Positions 1-12,128 of a stretch of DNA of 64,000 bases are shown here, piece after piece (position 1 is the first letter of the stretch; each line of letters begins with the position of its first letter). This DNA is from Bugula neritina (taxonomy: Eukaryota > Bryozoa > Gymnolaemata > Cheilostomatida > Bugulidae). Both the position numbers and the translations under genes were made by a program. The stretch is from NCBI GenBank assembly GCA_964035545.1, contig OZ037773.1:10070251-10134250 (forward strand). The letters are read 5' to 3'. The notes below the pieces were generated by a model, which worked only from the letters and a program-made list of their open reading frames with translations, was not told where the DNA came from and searched no databases.

Positions 1-1004
1 CCTGTTAAATGTGGAGGGGGAGAACAAAGGAGATACAGAATATGCACCACCAAGACTCACTATGGCTACGGTCACTCCAACAACAAAGAGTGTTACGGCC
101 CTTCCTATGCCAGAAGAAGATGCAACACGAAATGTTGTCCAGGTTTGTGGTTCAGACAACTCCAATATTGTACGAGTCGTAAAATCAGAATGCAACATAC
201 CAGTGACAATATATTGCATGCAGCAGCATTAATTTATAGGTAGCGATTTGGGTAACATGATTTCAGTGCTTCACTTTTGAGCAGAAACAAAAGATTTTGC
301 ATGATCAGTTGTTTCATTTTCACTTGAAATTGCATTTGCATTTGTAATACTTGCATGAGGAACTCTACCAGTTACTCTACCAGTTACTCTACCAGTTACT
401 CTACCAGTTACTCTACCAGTTACTCTACCAATCACTATATAATTATCAAGTGTTCTACTAATTACTGTATTGAGTACTGCATAATCAGTACAACAAAACT
501 GTTTTGTAGTTGATGGACGCTGGGGTCAATGGACTGGCTGGTCTCAGACTTACAGTGGATCTTACAAACAGACCAGATCCAGATACTGCAACTACCCAGC
601 ACCTCGCTGCGGAGGCAGAGGTTGCTATGGGGACAGCAAACAAGTTAAAGCTGTTCATCGTAAGTTGCTTCAACTGCAAGGTTTAACAAACATGCAAAGG
701 CATGTTATTTAAATCATAGTTTTAAAACTGCAAAGCTTTTACAGGATATCATAATAGTTTTATTAGGATATAGTTGTTTAAGGAAGCAAATCTATTGATG
801 ATTTTTATTGTTGATGTTTTAGTTCCCCACCCTCACTACCAACCTAAAGCACATCACGGACCGTCTCACTACCAACCTAAAGCACACCATGGACCGTCTC
901 ACTACCAACCCAACATTCACCATGGACCGTCTCACTACCAACCCAACATTCACCATGGAGCGTCTCACTACCAACATAAAACACACCACAAACCAAACTA
1001 CTAG
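1..1004 (+). CDS. T1: secreted TSR protein with His-rich C-terminal repeats (5' end outside window)
   Basis: Three exons: 1-142 (enters from the left edge), 510-659 and 823-1004, stop TAG at 1002-1004. All junctions are GT..AG in phase 1. Exon 1 is the rest of a TSR domain: CGGGEQRRYRIC, then a spaced Cys, then RRRCNTKCCP. Exon 2 is a short degenerate TSR with WGQWTGW, KQTRSRYC and CGGRGCYG, lacking the first two and the last usual cysteines. Exon 3 encodes five copies of an 11-residue repeat, HYQPxxHHGPS, rich in His, Tyr and Pro. The same exon order (TSR, then degenerate TSR) recurs in T3-T6 and T10, but only T1 has the His repeat tail. His-rich tails can bind metals or support adhesion in other secreted proteins; that function here is inference. 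The signal and start exons are not in the window. Confidence 0.85.
363..431 (+). repeat. 12-bp minisatellite in T1 intron 1
   Basis: The unit ctctaccagtta is repeated about six times with near identity, the last copy degenerating into ctctaccaatca. It lies wholly in the intron between exons 1-142 and 510-659. Confidence 0.9.
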
Positions 1005-1199
1005 ACTACTTAGTTATCTTAAGAAGGCTGGATAATGCAGATGATTTGAATTAATGTTTTTTTCACAAAGTTCTCTGGATGCATACACACTACATTGTTG
1101 CTGTTATGTTTTGTTCTTGACAACGGTTGTTATTGCTTGACTTATATAAATATTATTTGTTATATTGTTACTTGATAAACTTGTTTTACTCTCAGATAA

Positions 1200-1205
1200 A
1201 ATAAA
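1200..1205 (+). promoter_or_regulatory. polyadenylation signal of T1
   Basis: AATAAA about 195 bases after the T1 stop codon and followed by T-rich sequence. It is the first clear signal downstream of the gene. Confidence 0.6.
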
Positions 1206-1483
1206 TTGTTGAATTTGCAAACGACAAGTCTGATTTTAAAACAATGCCACAAGTTGGTTCTTGCAAACTCAAAATAATTTGACCTCGTTACTATGTAACT
1301 TAGAACACAATTGACACAAGCTAAGCCCTATTTACTAATTCTTCAAAGCTGAAACTGTTCTTGTGTTATGCTGTATGGGAAAGCAATTGTCATTTGGCTG
1401 CTTTACTAACAGAAATTGCTGGGAATTTACGTTTGATCAAAATTCAATATTTAATGAAGTGATTGTTGAGTTGTTCCGCAGTG

Positions 1484-1619
<136 letters not shown>

Positions 1620-1639
1620 ATTTTCATCATAACATAGTG

Positions 1640-2230
1640 TTTTACAACTAGGATAATTTACAAGAGCAGAACAAGCAATTAAAAAAGAAACATAATAGTA
1701 ACAAATAACAGTATATCAAAATAAGCTGTCGGAAATGATGATGAGGCCCAGTGCGAAATAGCATGGCTAGTGGTACGCGGGCCCAATGTTGGCATGTGAG
1801 CACGATATTATATTTCCTTGTAAACAATTATGTTGAAAAGAAATCCTTGGATAAATCTGATATCCTAATGCAAACAAATCACTAGTAGGCTTATGACTTC
1901 TTACACAGAAAATTTCTTATGTGAAGTTGAACTCCAAAAATACACAAATAATTTAAATTTGTGACCAAAACAACTATAAGACAGAAAGACTTTTAAATGT
2001 ATATTATCTGGTATATTTTGAAAAAAACATTGACAGTATATATACTTAAATAATAAATTGTTAACAATCAAACTTATATGTTACTTTTTATGATAATGCA
2101 AGCAAAATCAACATATAAAGTTACAAAGTAATATTATTCCATATAAAACATTCAGTAGAGATCAATGTTATGCCTTGTACAGTATATAGCAGTGGCACTT
2201 GCCATTTTAATGTATTGAAACTTGGCACCG
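1640..2230. other. intergenic, no gene seen
   Basis: AT-rich spacer between T1 and the cationic peptide gene. A less AT-rich island at 1728-1806 stands out, but no splice-bounded exon fits it on either strand. An ATTAAA at about 2207-2212 on the minus strand could be the polyadenylation signal of the peptide gene at 2235-2695. Confidence 0.5.
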
Positions 2231-2234
2231 TTCT

Positions 2235-2695
2235 CTATACCATTAAACAGTTTTTCTTGCAGTTTCGCATTGCTTTTGTATATTTCCGAATAAGTTTCTT
2301 TTTATTTATGACAGCTAAAAGTTTATGAAATGTCAGATTACTTGAAGAGCATTACCCGAATGTTTCCAGTGTGTATATACAATTTTGTACAATATATAGC
2401 ATATTAAATATTATTTTTATACGTCGTAAATATGAAAGTATAACTATTATTGTATTTTTATCACTCTTATTTCAACTCGTTTTTATAAAACATGCAGTTG
2501 AAAAGCCTTAATTTTGAAAATAATTGCTTTAAACTTGTTAAATATCATGCATTAAATAAAAATTTAGTAAAATTTCATTAAGGTGCTATAAAAATCTAAT
2601 ATTTCAACAACAACAAAGCAAATATGTTATATTTTTAACTTACCCATTGCACTCAAAGCAAGCATGACAAATAAAAATAAAGAAATGATCTTCAT
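2235..2695 (-). CDS. small secreted cationic peptide with one CKKNC loop, antimicrobial-peptide-like
   Basis: Two coding exons. Exon 2 spans 2644-2750: about 55 bases of 5' UTR, then ATG at 2695-2693 and a donor after 2644. Exon 3 coding spans 2314-2235, with acceptor ttttag and stop TAG at 2235-2237. The junction is in phase 1, and the 52+80 coding bases give 43 residues. Residues 1-17 (MKIISLFLFVMLALSAM) are a textbook signal peptide, with likely cleavage after Ala18. The roughly 25-residue mature part has nine Lys/Arg (a KKK run, an LIRKYTK stretch, an AMR motif and CKKNC), no Asp or Glu, and two Cys that could form one small loop. A 5' UTR exon at about 2985-3040 with a TATA box upstream completes the model. 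I recognise no named family. A short, secreted, highly basic, disulfide-looped peptide suggests a membrane-active host-defence peptide, which is inference. The main risk is that exon 3 is chance, or that more exons follow. Confidence 0.55.
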
Positions 2696-3063
2696 GGTTG
2701 ATCTGGTTCTTCTACTATTACACACAGCAAATTTCTTTGTTTGAAATATTCTGTAAAACATAATAAAAATCTATTCCCATATAAGTTATTTTGCGCTGAG
2801 TTCCTAGATATTTATATGCATTTGATTATTGTTTTCATTTTTTTTGAAAAGTAATAGCAATCAGAAGATGTTAGAATTTTTTCATAACTATTTTAATCAC
2901 CTAACTATAAGCTGGTTGGTATTTTTGAACCAAGTAAGATGGTTAAAAATGTGACATTGAGTGAAAATATGTGTCATTTCTTACCTGCTTTGTATTTAGC
3001 AACTGTTATAGTTGACGTACCCAGCTGCATGTAGTGGATATAAACCTTTGAAACTATTCGCTG

Positions 3064-3071
3064 CTTATATA
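3064..3071 (-). promoter_or_regulatory. TATA box of the cationic peptide gene
   Basis: TATATAAG on the minus strand. It lies about 30 bases upstream of the inferred start of a non-coding first exon, which ends at a good donor (GTAAGA, exon edge 2985). The next acceptor (ttttacag, exon edge 2750) opens the signal-peptide exon. Confidence 0.5.
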
Positions 3072-3079
3072 CCTGTTTT

Positions 3080-5794
3080 TGAATCGAGGTGACCCAAGTA
3101 GCTTTAAGTTAATTGGCTAACAATGGTCATGGTGTCAGGAAATGGTTATTAATATAACACATTGTCCTATAACTTTTCACTCAGATTGCTTCATTCAAAA
3201 GGATTTGAAACAAATGAATTGTAATAGCCAAATGTATATTACATACACTTATATAGGTACAGTTCATATAATCTTTTATTGTAGAAATATACTGTGTCCA
3301 GGGGTTTTATAGTAGTAAATCATCCATCTCAAAAATAATTGGAGTCAAAAAAGGTTTGCTTTTCTAGTACCTACGTTCAGAAAATAATTATTCTTTAAAT
3401 AATATTTGATATCATAAAATAAAGAAATCCAACTTAAATTGTAAGATAAATATAAATTGTAAGATAAATATATAGGTATATAAATAGATATAATTTATAG
3501 GATATTCACTGCAAGTCATCTATTGCTTATCTTTGATGATATATGGTAAATGCCCTCATAAAGCATCATTAAAGTAACACAGTAGTGTGAGGCAATGTAC
3601 GCAAAGCTTTTTAATTTTATATTATATTCCAGTCATCCTAGCTTCCAACTCTATAGCATATGTCAAAATAATGTCAATCTTATATTGCTAGATGGAAATG
3701 GAAAACTGTGTAATAATATGGGCATGTTATATAAGATGAACAATGATCTTATAGGAAACATGATGACGAATGTGCAGCTGTGTGAAGTACTTTGACTATC
3801 ACAGAGATGTCTTTATAATTTAAACAACCCACTGTGAGGGGTCAAGGAGGGTTTCATTACTATATATCTAAGTCATCTCTGTCAATGAATTTGTAATTGG
3901 AATCATTTCAATATATTGTTAATGTAATTCAAGCTAAATTCATGAATAATGTTTTGCTTACCAGATTCATGCTATATATGTGGGTGAATGTTATATATTC
4001 TTTAGCGGTTAGAAAAACATTAAAAAGCTGGTTTTATATATTATCAAAATGAAGATAGCCAAATTCAAAAGCAATTGATGTATAAGTGTGTTTTCTTTTT
4101 GCAGCCAAATTAAAGCATGATTTACTGTATAGTTTAATGTAGATCTAAATTTTCATTACATATTAGACTGCTCTAATATTAATTTGATTACTACTTCTTG
4201 AAATCTCTATTTGTTTTAGTTCAGCATTTGTCAAAGCTGTGTGCGTATTTTAAAAGCAATACATTGAAGGTAATAGCTTTCTATTGATTTCCTTGGAATG
4301 AATTCAAAATTCAATCAAATAAAAAGTCAACTTTCTAGATATTTGTAGGTATAAAGTAGAAAAGCAGTCGCAGGGTGTATGTTAGAGATGAGATAAAGAT
4401 ATTATCCAGTGCAGAAATGATTAGTTGCTGAGAGAAGTAAAATCTGCTCAAAACATGGATTATATAAATATATGAGCTGAGTATTGGGAAAAATGAAGTA
4501 CATATAACAGGAGTTTCGAAATGATAGCATCAAAGCTGATGGTTACTTTAATTGTAATTTGCAATAATTAAGTTGAAGATAACTAATTAATATTCTCAAT
4601 GTGAAAAACCTTCTGATCCTTATAATAACGTGAAGAGACACGCAGAAATATAATAAACCCAAAGAGATGCCAACTTTGCAATAGCATGGAAATAGAGTTT
4701 AGTTTAAATTAAAAATAACAATAAAAATATAATATTGGTAGCTTTTACGACTAAATTTTATTGAATTAAGAACCTCAACTCCATAACAAGTATTTCAGGT
4801 TAAAAGCAGTTTGAAAGTTTATCAAAATTCTTCACATCATACCAGAGCCAGTGGTTGGCCGACTTAAAGCTAAAGAGAGGTATAGTAGATAATTCTAATC
4901 ACTCATTAAGCATTGCAGTGAGTATGTCTAAAGTGACTATATAGTATGTTGAAGTACGAAGCATGCTGAGCCCAGGCATACTTTCTCTATGTAATTTATA
5001 AAGCTCAAAGAAGTTGACAACTCCACAAATGTCTAGCTGGCTGTATATTACATTATATATTATGAAACTTTACATAGAAACTACTAACTAGCAACTTTCA
5101 ACTAGCAACTATAGCAATTATAGCAACTAGCAACTGTCATATATGTAGCAACTATAGCATCTGTAAGCTATAATAGCAACTTGTATAACTATATATAGAA
5201 ACTGTCAAATAGCAACTGTCAACTATAGCAACTATCAATTTAATAGCAACTGTCAAATAGCAAACATATGTATAGTCAATTGCTTTCTTATATATAATAG
5301 TATAGCTACAGTGTCAACAGTTTGTAGCAAAAGTTGCTCAAATATTTCACTAGATCATCAAAAAAGGGAAAATAAAATAATACATTTTAGCGAACATTAT
5401 TAGGCAAGAATTTTTAACTAAAGTATATCATGGCCACTGCAGATAAGCACCGTCATAAGTTTCAAGCAGTAAGTAAGTTAGAGCTCCTAAAGCACTCAGT
5501 GAGATGGTGTTTGTTGCTCACACACTAAATTCTCACTAGACTAAAGTAGTGTTTACTCTTACAGCTATAATTATCAGTTGCTAGCTGCATGCATCACTTT
5601 CTACTCTGAGGAGGTGGGCTGATAGTTATATCACATATATATAATTATAGAACTGTTACCTTGAATCTCTCTTATACTGTAGTTATAGGTATGAATTGAA
5701 GCTCAATATATGCTTTTTTTTTACTTTAGCCATTAACCTTACTTTAACAATTTATATAGTAGACATTTATTCAGTAAAATATATATAAAATATT
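3080..5794. other. intergenic, no gene seen
   Basis: Very AT-rich sequence with stops in all frames beyond about 70 codons. I found no splice-bounded exon resembling either local family. The open frame at 3595-3795 has no family motif. The only structure is the repeat array near 5.1-5.3 kb. Confidence 0.5.
5085..5275 (+). repeat. degenerate tagcaactgtcaa array
   Basis: Repeated variants of tagcaact(g/a)tcaa and actatagcaact at irregular spacing, about a dozen copies. Looks like a decayed short-period satellite. Confidence 0.6.
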
Positions 5795-5813
5795 TATGTA
5801 ATAAACTATAATA

Positions 5814-6025
5814 ACTCACGCAAGTTTATAGTCACTATCCCTGTGAGAAACCCTGATAGAAAGGGTTTTTGTTAAAGCGGGCAAAGGACTTATTTAAATG
5901 AGGCACAGGAGCAATTATGACTGAATGCTCTTCCTAACAACACCAATGGCCTATGTCAGGGCTCGAACCCATGACCTTCGGGTTTACTAGGCAAACGCTC
6001 TAACCCCTAGACCACGGCTGTTCCC
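5814..6025 (-). mobile_element. tRNA-derived SINE, copy 1
   Basis: Read on the minus strand, the element starts with a tRNA-like head. The A-box-like TGGTCTAGGGG lies at 6014-6004 and the B box GGTTCGAGCCC at 5969-5959. A body shared with two other copies in the window follows (GGAAGAGCATT, then AATTGCTCCTGTG, then TTTCTCACAGGGAT). It is flanked by a perfect 19-bp target-site duplication at 5795-5813 and 6026-6044. The GGAAGAGCATC-like core resembles the GGAAGGGCATC core of several animal SINE families; this likeness is from memory. Confidence 0.88.
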
Positions 6026-6315
6026 TATGTAATAAACTATAATACGCCATAAAAATTCTCTGATATTAATTTATATTAAACATAAATTAGACAAAATCCA
6101 ATTTTAATATTAATAAAAAATTACATCAGTTATTAAAAAAGTTATATACCCAAAAAATATAAAAAAGTCTGTGGTTAAATTTGGATCAGTATCAAGCAAT
6201 ATTTCAGTTATTGATAGATTAGGTGAAGTAAAATGTTTGGCCAGTTGCGTATAACCATATTGATAGTTATTATATTAACTGAAACTATTTCAACAAATAT
6301 GCTTGCATAAAAATT

Positions 6316-7690
6316 TTATAAAGTCTCACAAGCAAAATAATATTGGCTGCTACAGCTAACATCATGCCAATGGTGATCCGTAAAACTCGAGACACATAGT
6401 TCAGTTGGCCCATCATCTGGTTGAGTCTTTTCCCAATTTCCATACACAATCTTAGACCTGATTCTTCCATCCCACATCCAGTCTTCACCAATTTTACGAG
6501 CTGCAAGATGAACTTGTTCACCTTTGAAACTTCTCCACGCTAAAACAAGTCTTTTCTCAGTGTAGCATACATATCCAATATGTTATCAACTAAAAGATGC
6601 TTAAACTTTTCAACATACATGTAGTTTGACTGACATACCTATATAATATATAGTTGCATTAAAATTTCTTTCATTTTTAGTCACCAATAATGTGCGTAAA
6701 CTATCTGATTTTGTAACTTTTACTTGATCACTACTACAACCAAGAAAAATTTATTTGCACCATTCTTTTGCAAAAACACCTTTCCAGCAATGACATAAAT
6801 AATCATACACAGAATGTTTGGATGTTCTGTGAGAATCGATAAGCTCTTACCAGAATCAGATCTCCTGGCAGAACTGAACCAGTTTACAGACTCCAAAGTG
6901 TCCAAAACCAACAGATCTTCTCCAGCTGTTCTGCAGATCTCTCTAGCTATTGTCCAGTTAACATACGTATCAACAATTCTAACACAGTTATCAGCTCCAG
7001 GGTTATAAAGATAACCACTGAAACATAGCGTTTTGCCTTCTACAATCATAAATATAATTAAATCAAATGCAACTTAACATTTATAAGAATTTTGTAATTT
7101 ATAATCAACTAAAAGTCAACGGCTAAACTAGTTTTGATCATACAAAAGGAATTAGTACAATCATTCATGTTATTTAGTTCATGCAATTTCACTCTTTGCA
7201 ATTATTAAAGAGTAATTGGTCAGTCTACATATTATGTACAGTTCACGATTTTATTGTTTATGACATGTAAGTTTTGGGCATCAAAACTCATATATTGACA
7301 AATTTTACAAGAAATTCTAGAGAAATTAAAAATGAATATAGTAAAGAAAAGTTCTATTTATACAGCTCTATAAGTTCTGGGTTAAGCTGGAAAAGTGGGG
7401 TCTCTTTTTAATACCCAATATTTGCTACTACAATTAAATACCTTGACAAAAAGATTATAAAAAATAATATTTCTGATTACTATTTTGTTGAAGACATTTA
7501 TGAAATTCTTGAGGATGGTTGTTTTTTACTAAAGATTTTGTAAATTAAATCATCCCATCAAACCTTGACTTTGGTTAGATGGTTAACTTTCATATAAGAT
7601 TTTTTGGTACTTACGGCATAATTGATCTGCTCCAAATATACTTGTAAAGACGAGCAAAACTGCTAAACACAGATTCAGTTTGTTTATCAT
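6316..7690 (-). CDS. L1: small secreted C-type lectin with QPD motif
   Basis: Three exons on the minus strand: 7690-7615 (signal), 7039-6851 and 6539-6316 (stop TAA at 6316-6318). All junctions are phase 1. The product has 162 residues. Residues 1-20 form a signal peptide (MINKLNLCLAVLLVFTSIFG). Exon 2 gives the N-terminal half of a CTL domain: CFSGYLYNPGADNCVRIV, NWTIAREIC, AGEDLLVLDT and NWF. Exon 3 gives WEKTQPDDGPTELC, WHDVSC and FACE. QPD in this position is the galactose-type calcium/sugar motif of C-type lectins. The usual WND is WHD here, so the second calcium-binding Asn is a His. Exon 2 is exactly 189 bases, as in L2-L5, but the sequence is the most divergent of the five, so L1 may be an outgroup to the tandem array. 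A secreted carbohydrate-binding role in mucus or immunity is inferred from the family. Confidence 0.88.
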
Positions 7691-7699
7691 TTTGATGTT

Positions 7700-10600
7700 C
7701 ACTGAAGTTTCTAGCAAATAGAAATGCATTGCAGATTGGTCGCATTTGATGTTTTATATCTAAAGGCAAGAAGCTACCACTTCTTATTGGTTGGCATAGA
7801 CTTTTTTGAATATTTAGTATATTGTGTAGCGTAAAAGTCTGGTTTTCATTTACTAAATGAATGTCTAAAAAAAGAGGTAGAACAGTTATAATGTTTGCTG
7901 TATAATGTATGCTGTACACATGCATTGGCTTAATTTAACAAAAAAACATTTTAATTTTTTTGAGTTGTTGTGCATATTATGCAGTGCAAAATTTGGAAAA
8001 ACTTTTTTTGACAGTTGCCAAGTCTCCATGTTTTGCATTATGTAATTGCATTTTTCATTTGATGCATGGACACAGTTTCAATTTAATGAAATCACGACCC
8101 ATATGGCAGAAGATCTTCATTGAATGATTGATTTAGAGAAAAATAGCCATTAATTAAATTAATTAAATTTGCATGAATGCTTTATTTTGTCGCATTGCAG
8201 AGATAAAAGTTGCGGCACTGATATAGTTACGTAGCTACAAAATGTAAACAATAACTATAAGCATCTTCTATTTAAAAACTGCATTTTAGTTTATAAGAAA
8301 ATCAATAAAATTGCTTTACTTACTTTGGCTGCTATTATTTCAAATAATTATTAGTCATTTTTATTCTATATACTTTGTATAATATCGCAAAGCGTTACAA
8401 GACTTAAAAGAATTCACTTCTGAATTACTATACGTGTATAAATACATAATGAGTAATTTTTTTACAAATGCATTTAGCATTATAGATTATAGATATATGA
8501 GGTCTTCTTTCCTTTTTTATGTTTAACTCTTACTGATCTCTATTTCACAAATTATACCTTTAAAATATCCCACCAACTTGCTGAAACATGGTGCTGAGGT
8601 TTGCCTGCTTCCTTGAGACTTTCAGTGAGATGACTGCTGTGACAGGTTGATGTAACTATAAATTATTATATCTGCATGCTCCGTCACGGTATATGTAGAC
8701 TACACCGTATCTACAAAATTCAAGAAAGAATGTGGAATACACATTCTAAAAGCAATGAACTTGTTACTTGAGTACAGCTGAAATTGAAATATGCAAATGA
8801 TACTATATGGAAATTGCTTTAAACAATATATTAAACGTATGATTTACAGCTCTTTGAATAATGCAAATAAAATATGCTTATTGTGGTATAGGGGTAATCC
8901 TACGTAAATGTTTTTGTTCAGGTTTCCGGATTTGTAATTTTAACCTCTTCTTACATGAACATTAATTGGTAAACAATCATGAATGAAGCTGGGACGTATT
9001 TCTTTATTTAGTCATACTAACATATAGATGACATTTAACGTTAATCATATACTTGGTGAATTATACAGATTTAATATAACCTGGCGTTTAATTCACCTAT
9101 AAAACCTAATATCTACAAAGTCAACACGTGAACAACAACTAATACATGTTATTATATATTATATAATCTTGTTATAAAAACATATATTCCAAAATATGGG
9201 ACATATGGTAGCAATGACGCTGGTATAACTTATAATCCTTAAAGATCCTTATGTGGTCAAAGTCAAGAAGTTCTCATCAACAACTCCTTTCCTATAGTAC
9301 ATCATTTAACCTGAAGCTGTGGGCCAACCAGCAACTTGCTTAGTTGATCAAAGCCAACAAATTCTTTCACTCTTTTCAAAACTAAAAGCTGCGGGTCAAC
9401 TAGCAACTTACTTGATTCATCAATCAAATTAGAATTATTGCTAATACCTTGGAAATCCAAAACACCTTGACTATGAAATTAAGGCAGCACAGAGTCAGCA
9501 ATAGTGAGTGTCAGTCAGCGTCAGTGTGTGTGTCAGTCAGTGTGTCAGTCAGCCTCAGTGTGAGTGTCAGGCAGAGTGAGTGTGAGTGTCAGTCAGCGTC
9601 AGTTAGCGTGGTCAGAGTAGGCTAGCGAGAGTTATGGAAGGTGAGTGTAGGTTAGCGGCTAGAGGAGTTGGCGAATGTCAACGATCAGAGGAGTTGCATT
9701 GTGTTAAATTTTTGTGTGACGTAATTTAGAATATTATATTAAGTTTAATCAACTTCAGACTCAGGAGTTTTATTGTAAGTAATTTGATCTATTTTTTTGT
9801 GATGTACTAATATTTTTTATCATTATTTGTCTTGTTATTGTATAATTTGTACTTGGAGAAACTGTCATTCAATTGAAAATTTATTTTGAAGTTACATAAA
9901 TTACACTTGAAGGAATATTGTTAAAATTGGGAATTTATTTGAGTTGCATAAGTTGTGTTTGAGGAAACTATCTTGGAATTGTTTGATCTTTAAAGTTACA
10001 CTAAATTTATGTTTAACAGGCTTATCAATTTTAGTTGCCAGTATATTATACGCAGCGGGATTTCAAAGGGTCGCTAGGATATAAGATATATTTATTTTAT
10101 TTCTTTTGGGTTTGGTTATTATAATAATTTCACTTGTCTTATAATTTTGTTTTCATATTATTATCAAATAGATATTATAAAACGTATACAAAATGCATAG
10201 TTTCATTTATTTCCGGAGAGGCAGGTCCTAAATTTGTCTCATGGAATTTATAACCTGAGTCCTACCATTACACAATGCACATAGAACCACGCATATTGTT
10301 TATACATGAATAATATTGTCAAACCAAATCATAAATAAAAATTTGTCGAGCGAAGATAACTCCTCTTTTTATTCTACAATTTCTGAATTGCACACATTAG
10401 TGTTGAAAACAAAATTAGCAAGTGATAGCTAAATTGTTAATTGTCTCCCTTTGATCAATTATTAGGTGACAATTTATTTTAATAAATAGTTTAATATAAA
10501 TATATATATAAAGTTTTAAGATTTTAATTTATTTTATTTTTTGTTCAACAGAAGCAAAATCATACCAGTTACAAAATTAACGCTGTGAGTTTAAACCTGC

Positions 10601-10850
10601 TGTGGTTTATAGCAAAAACTTGAGACCGTTGAAACTCGTAAATTAAGCTCTTTCAAATGTAAAAATAAAACATGTATTATATACTACAATATATTGGTAT
10701 AAGCATAACTATAGTCCATTATTGCATAGTGTTGTTAAGATTCTAATAATAGAAAGATAAACAATGTAAAGTAGTAATAAAGTGTACAAATACATAGCTG
10801 GCTTACTAAACGGCGACTTTCTTTCTCAGCACTTGGTATGATATATGCGG
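7700..10850. other. intergenic, no gene seen
   Basis: AT-rich spacer. Two less AT-rich islands show structure. On the minus strand, 8560-8700 has a 30-codon open stretch with no splice logic. At 9300-9430 there is a decayed tandem pair of about 50 bases (aagctgtgggccaacc / aagctgcgggtcaact). Neither could be assigned to a gene or a named element. Confidence 0.45.
9490..9610 (+). repeat. GTCA/GTGT-rich imperfect tandem repeat
   Basis: Many variants of gtcagtcagtgtgtcag and gtgagtgtcag without a fixed period. It is a cryptically simple, less AT-rich patch. Confidence 0.6.
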
Positions 10851-10853
10851 TTA

Positions 10854-11186
10854 GCCTAGGGCCACACGGCGCGTATTTTCGCATGCGGAAATTGAAATCA
10901 CAAATTATAGCAAAGGTGTTCACTGTGCGCGTTGAGAAAACATTCGCACTTGTCGCTCTGCATTTTCAACGCAAGTGCGAATCGTCTCTGTCGTCGTCAC
11001 CTAATTGGCTGGTAGTTATTCAGCGAGCCCAATTTCGTTATTTTAGTGCTACATTCCAGTAAACTGCGTGTGCGATTTAAAAATGAAAGCTTTGTTTATC
11101 ACGCATCACTGACGCTACAGTGGACACCTTTGCTACTTGTGGTTTCAATTTTCGCATGCGAAAATACGCACAGTGTGGCCCTAGGC
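10854..11186. mobile_element. 333-bp inverted-repeat MITE with TTA target duplication (PIF/Harbinger-like)
   Basis: The left end gcctagggccacacggcgcg and the reverse complement of the right end gcctagggccacactgtgcg open inverted repeats of about 44 bases. These include the palindromic ttttcgcatgcg core and match at about 40 of 44 positions. TTA flanks both sides (10851-10853 and 11187-11189). A 3-bp TWA duplication is the hallmark of PIF/Harbinger elements. No transposase frame is present, so this is a non-autonomous copy. Confidence 0.85.
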
Positions 11187-11714
11187 TTACTGAAGACAAG
11201 TGCGTATAATTCTCTATAAATAACTCATTGAGATATGCTATGCTATGCAGCGTAAAACTTGTAGAGATCTTTAAGACAGTCGTCCTTAGTAGCTGCTGAT
11301 ATTAATCTCTTTATACTCTGCATTCCTTACCATGAAGAAGTTGAATAAAGTGAATATAGATAGATTGAAAGATATGGGAGGAATCTTACGTCAATAGATT
11401 GATAACAATAACACGATTACACAATATAGTTTAACTCTGAATCAAGCATTACTTTTAGGTATTTTATTTCAATCACTAGACTTATTTTACAAAGTATAAA
11501 ACATTATATAATGTTAATAGATAGGCTGCAGGAGCACATAGTATAAGTTTCCCTACTGCTCAGAAAATATACCCAGAGATACAAAAGTTAAGAAGATCTG
11601 TTAAATAAAAGGAAATTAGAAAACTGGCCAGAAACTATAACCTTATGAAAATGGCAAGGTTTACTATTGAAATGATGACCAGGTAGTATTTCATGAGAAT
11701 AAAAAAAATTTAAG

Positions 11715-11935
11715 ATGAACACTGTGAGTGTAAACCTGCAGTATAAACTCCACCATAGCAAAGGCCATTAGTTGACTGAGAGCTAAAGAAATTGTATAAA
11801 TACCTCCAATTTCACAAGGTACTGCAGTCAGCATGTCTGTCAAGTCTCTGGGTATGTTAGAGTTGACTATTTGTTTATTCAATTTGAGACTCTTCCAGTT
11901 GGCAATAACACACTGCTTCATTGTTTAGTATACCA
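11715..11935 (-). repeat. unit-linked segment R, copy 1 (downstream of L2)
   Basis: A segment of about 220 bases that recurs 0.8-1.4 kb downstream of each tandem lectin gene L2-L5 (other copies at 16090-16330, 19365-19480 and 22490-22745). Shared blocks include gtgagtgtaaacctgc, gactgagagcta, tgcagtgagcatgtct and tgtttattcaa. On the minus strand this copy has a 76-codon open frame, but indels and stops break that frame in the other copies. It therefore looks non-coding or decayed. Confidence 0.6.
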
Positions 11936-11959
11936 ATACTGTATTCATTACTGGATAGG

Positions 11960-11965
<6 letters not shown>

Positions 11966-12025
<60 letters not shown>

Positions 12026-12032
12026 TGTATGT

Positions 12033-12122
<90 letters not shown>
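11966..12122. repeat. (AT)n microsatellite
   Basis: About 155 bases of AT/TA dinucleotides with a few G/C interruptions. Confidence 0.97.

Positions 12123-12128
<6 letters not shown>

Noticed and set aside
1728-1806. GC-richer island as an exon of the peptide gene
   Set aside because: No acceptor or phase-1 frame fits; exon 2314-2235 closes the gene with a stop.
5814-6025. A real tRNA gene
   Set aside because: A and B boxes are present, but the head is degenerate, the body is shared with two other dispersed copies, and target-site duplications flank it.
8560-8700. Possible minus-strand coding island
   Set aside because: A 30-codon open stretch with no splice sites, no paralogue in the window and no motif I can name with confidence.
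11691-11921. 76-codon minus-strand open frame resembling a membrane protein end
   Set aside because: The three other copies of the same segment carry indels or stops in that frame, so coding is not supported.
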